A stretch of DNA of 64,000 bases from JBBRNH01 sp038230415 (GTDB lineage Bacteria > Bacteroidota > Bacteroidia > Cytophagales > Spirosomataceae). The stretch covers positions 1-64,000 of the forward strand of contig JBBRNH010000016.1 of NCBI GenBank assembly GCA_038230415.1. Direction: 5' to 3'. The position numbers and the translations under genes were made by a program. Below the pieces are notes generated by a model, which was not told where the DNA came from, did no database searches, and was given only the letters and a program-made list of their open reading frames with translations. This document shows positions 59,089-64,000 of this stretch, piece after piece; the first letter of the stretch is position 1; every line of letters begins with the position of its first letter.

Positions 59089-59736
59089 TCAGTCTGCGAG
59101 ATCAATTTTGCGGTAAATGTCCTGCATAGCCAGCGAAAAGTCGCCCATCGGAATCGTGTCGGTCAGGCTCTGGAACTGGGTTTGCAACCATTGGTTGGGC
59201 CGGTCGGTGCGTGAGCAAATCCAGACATTCACCGCCTGCTGGTCAACTAATAAGATATGTTGCAGGCTGGGAATGGTCTGGTAAGCAGCCAATTTCTGGC
59301 CCCGGTCAAATTTATAGGTTCCTTTCGACAGCACCTCCACCACAATATGCGGATTCTGAATCCTGACCTTCGATTCGCGCCCGGTGGGCTTTGGCCCGTA
59401 TTCTGATGGCCCCCGCACCACTGACAAATCAGCGTTAAAATCACCCAATCGGTCAGGAATCACAATTTTGACGTTGCTGCCCAGAACGCGGCAGTCTTCG
59501 TCGAGGTAATCGAAATAGGCAAGAAATAATGCGCCTAATCGGATAATTAGGGCCTCGTGGGTGTCGGTGGCCTGGCTCATGATAATAATGTTTCCTTCTA
59601 AAAACTGGATGTTGTAGTCAACGTCTTCGACCAGGTCGAGGTATTCGTCCCACGTGGCGGGGATACGCAGGATGTCGCCTTCTACGATGTCGTCGAGCGT
59701 TTCGGGCAGTTTGGGCAGGGTTGCAACGGCTTCCAT
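59089..59736 (-). CDS. Uma2 family (DUF820) PD-(D/E)XK protein
   Basis: 215 residues. The fold signature is DFNADLSVVRGPSEYGP, then PHIVVEVLSKGTYKFDRGQK, followed by LAAYQTIPSLQHILLVDQQA. This family expanded in cyanobacteria and Bacteroidota; an endonuclease role is predicted, not shown. Next to it in the same direction lies another PD-(D/E)XK-like gene (59768-60430). Confidence 0.9.
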   Translation of the reverse strand: MEAVATLPKLPETLDDIVEGDILRIPATWDEYLDLVEDVDYNIQFLEGNIIIMSQATDTHEALIIRLGALFLAYFDYLDEDCRVLGSNVKIVIPDRLGDFNADLSVVRGPSEYGPKPTGRESKVRIQNPHIVVEVLSKGTYKFDRGQKLAAYQTIPSLQHILLVDQQAVNVWICSRTDRPNQWLQTQFQSLTDTIPMGDFSLAMQDIYRKIDLAD

Positions 59737-59767
59737 AGTTTGGGTTGTTTTTGATTACTATCAGAAA

Positions 59768-60430
59768 TCAGGCAATAGGATTGAGTACTTGATTGATGTA
59801 GTCTTTGAGGTGGAGCAGTGACCGGAAAATCTGATGAATGTCGGCCTGAGAACCCACAAATGCATCGCTGATGGCGTATTGCGTTCCCTCTAAAACCACC
59901 AAAAACCAGTTTCGCCCCAGCACATAGCAGCCATAAATGGGATTGTCGGGCGTGGCATTTAGGGTTTGAACGGCCAGCATTTCGGCCAGAAGCTGGCCCT
60001 TGGGCGGTGCGACGTTTCGATCGCCGTCGCGGTTGTTTTCCTGTTTATATTCGTGGATACAAAAGAATGGATGCGTTGGCGTTTGAAACCCCGTTGCTAC
60101 CAGCATATCTAACTTGCCAAACAACCGAATCGTATCCCGAACCACGCTTACCGGACGGTCATAAAAGGTGCGAAACCCCGGCCCCTGCAAATTCGCTAAT
60201 TCAACAATTTGCCCTATGAATTTGATTTTTAGTTCTTCTTCATTCCAGTAGTCCGCGTTTTCGAGCAAGTCCAAACGCAACATTTCTAAGCATTCGGTTT
60301 GGGCCACAGACAGCGGTTGTGTGGCCGTTAGCCATTGCATCAGTCGGGCCGATTGGGGTTGCTTTTGCAGTCCGAATTGTTCGTGGAGTTGCTGCGTTGT
60401 CCAGAATTTAAAACTTTTGCTTTTCATCAT
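59768..60430 (-). CDS. PD-(D/E)XK-like hypothetical protein, paralogue of 3297-3968
   Basis: 220 residues; the same order of blocks as the protein at 3297-3968: LFGKLDMLVATGFQTPTHPF, CIHEYKQENNRDGD and IYGCYVLGRNWFLVVLEGTQ. The D...E-x-K set is complete. Two codons for Met open the gene (60430 and 60427). It lies 31 bases upstream of the Uma2 gene and is probably cotranscribed. Confidence 0.7.
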   Translation of the reverse strand: MMKSKSFKFWTTQQLHEQFGLQKQPQSARLMQWLTATQPLSVAQTECLEMLRLDLLENADYWNEEELKIKFIGQIVELANLQGPGFRTFYDRPVSVVRDTIRLFGKLDMLVATGFQTPTHPFFCIHEYKQENNRDGDRNVAPPKGQLLAEMLAVQTLNATPDNPIYGCYVLGRNWFLVVLEGTQYAISDAFVGSQADIHQIFRSLLHLKDYINQVLNPIA

Positions 60431-60464
60431 TTTTGTGTCTTCTGGTAAAGATACACCGATCCCG

Positions 60465-61082
60465 CTACTTCTTTTTTAGATTCAGCCGCTTCACCAATTC
60501 GCGCTTGGTGAAGGCTAACCGCCACACGGCCAACGGTGTTTTTTGGGTGCCAAAGCATGTTTGGCAGATCGTATTTTCGGCTGGCACAGCGGCATTATAT
60601 ACAAATAACGTATCGGCAATCTTCTGAATATTAGGCTGTTGGGCGAGTTTATTCTCGGCATTATACAGATACGCATCCAGCACCTCGCGTTCTTTGGCGG
60701 CAAAGCGCGGGTTGGTCACGTCTGCCGCACCGAGTAGCCCAATCGTCAGGCCGTATCTCTCGGCGAGAGCCGTTGTTTTGGGCAGGTTTTCTAATCGGCA
60801 CAGCTCTGTTTTATCTCCGCCCTGTTTAAGTTTTGCCGTAAGTTCGGCCTCGGCAACGGCCACAATCTGCTCGCCCCAACTGTTCACGGCTTCGTTGAGT
60901 TGGGCATTAGTCACGCGCTTGGGCTTCTTCTCGCTCATCTCCGATTTTAACTCACGGGTGTATTGTAGCCGTTCGGGGTCGCAGGCCGTGAGTAACAAGG
61001 TGGCAGAGATGCAAAGCAGCAAAGCAGCAACGTAATCAAGATGCGCTAATACCCATAGCGGAGAGTTTTTGGGGTGATTCAT
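60465..61082 (-). CDS. Hypothetical lipoprotein, DUF3365/Tll0287-like
   Basis: 205 residues. A hydrophobic stretch ending LLLTACDPERL gives a lipoprotein cleavage site. The remainder (VAVAEAELTAKLKQGGDKTE, LGAADVTNPRFAAKEREVLD, VPAENTICQTCFGTQKTPLA) follows the layout of Tll0287-like haem domains, where N-P is followed by a helix and then C-x-x-C-H. Here the haem motif reads CQTCF: the axial histidine is absent, so covalent haem is unlikely or altered. The family assignment is tentative. Confidence 0.55.
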   Translation of the reverse strand: MNHPKNSPLWVLAHLDYVAALLLCISATLLLTACDPERLQYTRELKSEMSEKKPKRVTNAQLNEAVNSWGEQIVAVAEAELTAKLKQGGDKTELCRLENLPKTTALAERYGLTIGLLGAADVTNPRFAAKEREVLDAYLYNAENKLAQQPNIQKIADTLFVYNAAVPAENTICQTCFGTQKTPLAVWRLAFTKRELVKRLNLKKK

Positions 61083-61179
61083 AGTTGACGCGAATTAGTT
61101 GGGGCGTTGTAAATTTGTGGTTCGTTTTTGATCTAACATCGCCGGGCGGTTTGCTGTTCGGTGGCTGTTTTCTTAGTTT

Positions 61180-61707
61180 ATGGAGCCGAAAAAATACCCG
61201 CGTCAACTCTCTTACGGAGCCAACAATACGGTTGTGGCCCTGTCGGATGTCGAAGTGGGGAAACTCTTTACCGGCGATACGCGCTCCGATATTGGCTCCG
61301 AAGCCGAAAAGATGCGAACTGCCAACCAGATAAACGGTTTGGTCGTGCAATTTATCCGGCTCGATACGCACCCGACCATCGAAGCCGATATGCTCGTTAT
61401 GGAACGGCTGTATCCGGTTGATTTCCGGGCGTATGAGGTCGAAATGCGCGAAATTTGGTTTGCCGTTTTTGCAGAATCTGTTCAGGAATTGCACCGGGCG
61501 GGCTTCGTTCATCGCGACCTGCAACGCCCCGAAAACCTGCCCGGCGACCGCTACGACAATATTTTGCTCACGCCACAGGGAATCCGGCTGATTGATGTCG
61601 GGATTTCGGTATTGCACCATCAGGTCGGCGACCGCTTTTTTGATGCCTACGTCCGGCAGGAGTTAGACGAATTGGCCCGTTTTGGGCAGTATTTTATAAA
61701 CCGATAA
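61180..61707 (+). CDS. Minimal protein-kinase-like protein
   Basis: 175 residues. The catalytic loop LHRAGFVHRDLQRPENLPGD (HRD), the asparagine of RYDNILLT and a DVG in place of DFG (IRLIDVGISVLHH) are readable; the N-lobe shrinks to VVALSDVEVGKLFTGDTRSD, with a candidate Lys in VGKLF and Glu in GSEAEKM, and the hinge reads LVMERLYPVD. It is shorter than ordinary kinases and ends soon after the DVG, so substrate-binding helices are mostly missing. It may be a kinase of small molecules or a pseudokinase. Confidence 0.65.
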   Translation: MEPKKYPRQLSYGANNTVVALSDVEVGKLFTGDTRSDIGSEAEKMRTANQINGLVVQFIRLDTHPTIEADMLVMERLYPVDFRAYEVEMREIWFAVFAESVQELHRAGFVHRDLQRPENLPGDRYDNILLTPQGIRLIDVGISVLHHQVGDRFFDAYVRQELDELARFGQYFINR

Positions 61708-61711
61708 AAAT

Positions 61712-61789
61712 TCGTTTAACGTCTAAGGTTAAACGTTTAAGGTGCTTACGCCAATTCACGTTAAACCTCAGACGTTAAACCTTAAACGA
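61712..61789. repeat. Imperfect inverted repeat before prfA
   Basis: 61712-61735 and 61759-61789 share the word TTTAACGTCTRAGGTT in opposite orientation, with an extra seven bases in the right arm. It fills the gap between the kinase-like gene and prfA. Confidence 0.65.
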
Positions 61790-61799
61790 CAATAGATTA

Positions 61800-62873
61800 A
61801 TGCTCGAACAATTAGAAGCCATCAGCGAACGCTTCGATGAAGTGGCCCAACAAATCGTACAGCCCGAAGTGTCTTCGGACCAAAAGCGATTCATGAAGTT
61901 GAGTAAAGAATACAAAGACCTTGACAAGATCGTGACGCAATACCGCGCCTATCAGCAACTGCTGGTCGAAATCAGCGCGGCCAAAGAAGTGATTGCAACA
62001 GAAAAAGACGAAGAATTTCGGGAACTCGCCAAGTCAGAACTCGATGAATTAGTGCCAAAACGCGACGCACAGGAAGAACTGCTCAAAGAACTACTGATTC
62101 CACGCGACCCCAACGACTCGAAGAACGTGATTCTCGAAGTGCGGGGCGGCACCGGGGGCGACGAAGCAGCCATTTTTGCGGGCGATATTTTCAGGATGTA
62201 CCAACGCTACGCCGACAAGATGGGCTGGCGACTCTCGATTGTTGATTTCACGGAAGGCACTTCCGGCGGCTACAAAGAGATTGTGGCCGAGGTTGAGGGC
62301 GAAGATGTGTATGGCAAACTCAAATTTGAGTCGGGTGTGCATCGGGTGCAGCGCGTACCGGCCACCGAAACCCAGGGCCGGATTCATACCTCGGCGGCCA
62401 GTGTGGCGGTGCTGCCCGAAGCCGAAGAAGTTGATATAGCCCTGAATATGAACGATGTACGAAAAGACACGTTCTGCTCGTCGGGCGCGGGCGGGCAGTC
62501 GGTAAACACCACCTATTCGGCGGTGCGGCTTACCCACCTGCCAACCGGAATGATTGTGCAGTGCCAGGACGAACGCTCGCAACTCAAAAATTTCGATAAA
62601 GCCCTGACCGTCCTGCGTTCGCGGTTATACGAGATTGAACTCCAGAAACACAACGCGGCTATTGCCTCGCAGCGCAAAACAATGGTCGGCAGTGGCGACC
62701 GTTCCGACAAAATCAGAACGTATAATTATCCGCAGAGCCGCGTGACCGACCACCGCATCGGGATGACGGTGCATAACCTGACTTCGGTAATGGAGGGCGA
62801 CATCGGTGATTTTATCGAGCAACTCCGCATCGCCGAAAACGCCGAACGGTTGAAGGAGGGTGCGGTGGTGTAA
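61800..62873 (+). CDS. prfA: Peptide chain release factor 1
   Basis: 357 residues. Domain 1 is helical (to about 100), then the GGTGGDEAAIFAGDIFRMYQ block, the PxT recognition motif (VPATETQGRIHTSAA) specific to RF1 (UAA/UAG), the GGQ loop (CSSGAGGQSVNTTYS) and NYPQSRVTDHRIG. No programmed frameshift is present (that is RF2). Normal length. Confidence 0.97.
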   Translation: MLEQLEAISERFDEVAQQIVQPEVSSDQKRFMKLSKEYKDLDKIVTQYRAYQQLLVEISAAKEVIATEKDEEFRELAKSELDELVPKRDAQEELLKELLIPRDPNDSKNVILEVRGGTGGDEAAIFAGDIFRMYQRYADKMGWRLSIVDFTEGTSGGYKEIVAEVEGEDVYGKLKFESGVHRVQRVPATETQGRIHTSAASVAVLPEAEEVDIALNMNDVRKDTFCSSGAGGQSVNTTYSAVRLTHLPTGMIVQCQDERSQLKNFDKALTVLRSRLYEIELQKHNAAIASQRKTMVGSGDRSDKIRTYNYPQSRVTDHRIGMTVHNLTSVMEGDIGDFIEQLRIAENAERLKEGAVV

Positions 62874-62880
62874 GCCTGTT

Positions 62881-62989
62881 GACCACCCCCAACCCCCTCC
62901 GTCAACCAGGAGGGGGCTTACAAAGCCTTTGGCTTTTTGTTCCGAAGGCGTAGCCCCCTCCTGGTTGACGGAGGGGGTTGGGGGTGGTC
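62881..62989. repeat. Long inverted repeat, family ACCACCCCCAACCCCCTCC, copy 2
   Basis: 38-bp perfect arms at 62881-62918 and 62952-62989. The outer 18-20 bases equal those of the element at 44309-44418; the inner parts differ, although both contain AAAGGC/GCCTTT-type words around the centre. It separates the converging prfA and MFS genes. Confidence 0.9.
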
Positions 62990-62999
62990 GATAGGCACC

Positions 63000-64000
63000 T
63001 TAAGCCGGGCGTTGTATCCGCCAGAAAACCGTCAACAGCACCAGCAGCAGCCCAATCGGAATCAGCGAGAAGTAAAACGCCGTTTGCCCGCCAAACTGCT
63101 CAAAAACGTGGCCCGTAACAATGGAGCCGGTGGTGCCTCCGAGGGCCGAGAACACCACAATCAGCCCGGCCATTGGCCCGTGCTGATGCAAGGGCAACCG
63201 GGTCAGAATCACGGAATTGATGGCCGGGTAAATCGGCGCGATAAACAAGCCGATAATCGGGAACACAAAAGCCGCAACGGGCGCGTCGCCCCAGCCCCTA
63301 ACTAACTGATTTACTGTTACTTGTGCGGCTAACGGTAAGGCCAGCAGTACCAGGCCCGCCGAGATAATCAGGCAACCGACCAGCACCCAATACCACGCCA
63401 GCCGGCGCAGAACGAACCCGGCCAGAAACCGCCCCAATGCCGTAGAAGCCGCCAGAATGCTCGCCATCTGAATACTGAGCGAGATGGGCAGGTGCAGAAT
63501 TTTGCTGTTAAACGTTGGCAACCAACTCATAATGCCCTGTTCCATCAGCACGTAGGTAAAGGCGCAGCCGATAAAGACCAGCACAACGGGCGTAACGGCA
63601 AGCCGGAACATTGCCAGCAGATCGTCAGATAAGGAGTTGTTGGCCGCTTGCCGAACGCCCGACTCATCGAGCGGAGTGGTGAGCAGGAGAACGAACGCCA
63701 GCCCGGCAATCACAGCCAGCACGTAATAAACCGTGAGCCAATTGGCCGACTGCGGGTTGGTGTCGTCAACAAACGCGCTGAACAGAAAATACCCGGCCAA
63801 CACGCCGACCATGAAAAACGATTCCAAGAAATTCATGAAACTGGCGTGTTCGCCCGCATCGTCGGTGATGAGGCCGATGGTGGCGTACACCGAGACCTTG
63901 ATGAGGGCAAAACTGGCTCCCGTAGCCGCAAACAGCAGTTTTGTTGTCCAGAAGGCCGGTACTTGTGGCATCAGTACACAGGCCAGCGCAACCACGCCGA
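63000..64000 (-). CDS. MFS transporter (5' end outside the window)
   Basis: The frame stays open to the window end, so the true start lies beyond 64000. About ten transmembrane segments are visible, with ASFMNFLESFFMVGVLAGYF and ALGRFLAGFVLRRLAWYWVL loops and a cytoplasmic central loop (DESGVRQAANNSLSDDLL). The layout resembles sugar (FucP-like) or drug MFS carriers; substrate unknown. It reaches its stop 11 bases after the palindromic element. Confidence 0.85.
   Translation of the reverse strand, partial: GVVALACVLMPQVPAFWTTKLLFAATGASFALIKVSVYATIGLITDDAGEHASFMNFLESFFMVGVLAGYFLFSAFVDDTNPQSANWLTVYYVLAVIAGLAFVLLLTTPLDESGVRQAANNSLSDDLLAMFRLAVTPVVLVFIGCAFTYVLMEQGIMSWLPTFNSKILHLPISLSIQMASILAASTALGRFLAGFVLRRLAWYWVLVGCLIISAGLVLLALPLAAQVTVNQLVRGWGDAPVAAFVFPIIGLFIAPIYPAINSVILTRLPLHQHGPMAGLIVVFSALGGTTGSIVTGHVFEQFGGQTAFYFSLIPIGLLLVLLTVFWRIQRPA

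Noticed and set aside
62883..62989. Rho-independent terminator for prfA at the long palindrome
   Set aside because: There is no T-run after either arm and the same arm ends occur at 44309, so it is listed as a repeat, although it may still slow transcription.

Overview
This 64-kb window is a piece of a Bacteroidota chromosome, most likely a member of the Cytophagales close to Spirosoma and its relatives. That is an inference from gene content: Bacteroidota-type TonB receptors, a DUF4249 lipoprotein behind a TonB receptor, a C-terminal Por (type IX) sorting domain, GSCFA, DUF1800/DUF1501, BlaI/M56, signal peptides ending in A-Q, and -7 promoter elements of the TAnnTTTG type. The gene density and the mix of core genes (pdhB, proA, hflX, ruvA, cysS, prfA) say chromosome rather than plasmid or phage.

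Layout. 1-6.7 kb: end of a coiled-coil protein, a TolC-family efflux protein, pyruvate dehydrogenase E1 beta, a PD-(D/E)XK-like protein and an outer-membrane beta-barrel receptor. 6.7-8.5 kb: a two-gene restriction-modification system of the SfiI type. 8.6-12.7 kb: a DUF1800/DUF1501 pair and a Bax-inhibitor-1 protein. 13-19.4 kb: an inorganic-carbon uptake locus, dabB-dabA divergent from a SulP transporter, whose intergenic region holds eight TTAA boxes spaced exactly 11 bp apart. 19.6-26.2 kb: TatD, TcdA, DUF1080, an oversized D-Ala-D-Ala-ligase-like ATP-grasp protein and a GSCFA-mrp-nifU cluster. 26.2-27.3 kb: gene debris (helicase tail, PIN-like stub, two antitoxin-like genes). 27.3-37.9 kb: GMC oxidoreductase, TMEM175, proA, sterol-desaturase-family protein, hflX, tRNA-Arg(CCT) with a decayed copy exactly 100 bp upstream, transglutaminase, thiolase, ruvA and DUF58. 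38-43.3 kb: BlaI/M56 sensor operon with two clear operators, then an ECF sigma/anti-sigma/exported-protein module. 43.2-46.7 kb: a WYL regulator divergent from a Ro60/TROVE protein, followed by three Y-RNA-like non-coding RNAs. 46.9-64 kb: TonB receptor/DUF4249 pair, glutaminyl cyclase, XisI, cysS, an Xre/RES toxin-antitoxin pair, PfkB kinase, Tat-exported oxidoreductase, Uma2 and PD-(D/E)XK-like proteins, a very small kinase-like protein, prfA and an MFS transporter cut by the window end.

Most notable: (1) the Ro60-Y RNA locus, where three tandem RNAs share the same core (a UGCC/UGC internal loop beside a GUAR helix), one of them carrying a circularly permuted tRNA mimic; (2) the 8 x 11-bp phased TTAA array in front of dabA, with a shorter relative in front of the TonB receptor, which looks like the binding site of an OmpR/PhoB-type regulator; (3) the SfiI-like restriction system, whose methylase carries an inserted helix-turn-helix; (4) BlaI operators, with a third, distant near-copy. 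Many intergenic regions hold palindromic repeat families.

Start codons were chosen from signal peptides, domain starts and the presence of a true ATG; several genes have longer open frames that begin at TTG/GTG and were trimmed. All assignments come from reading the sequence; no searches were run.
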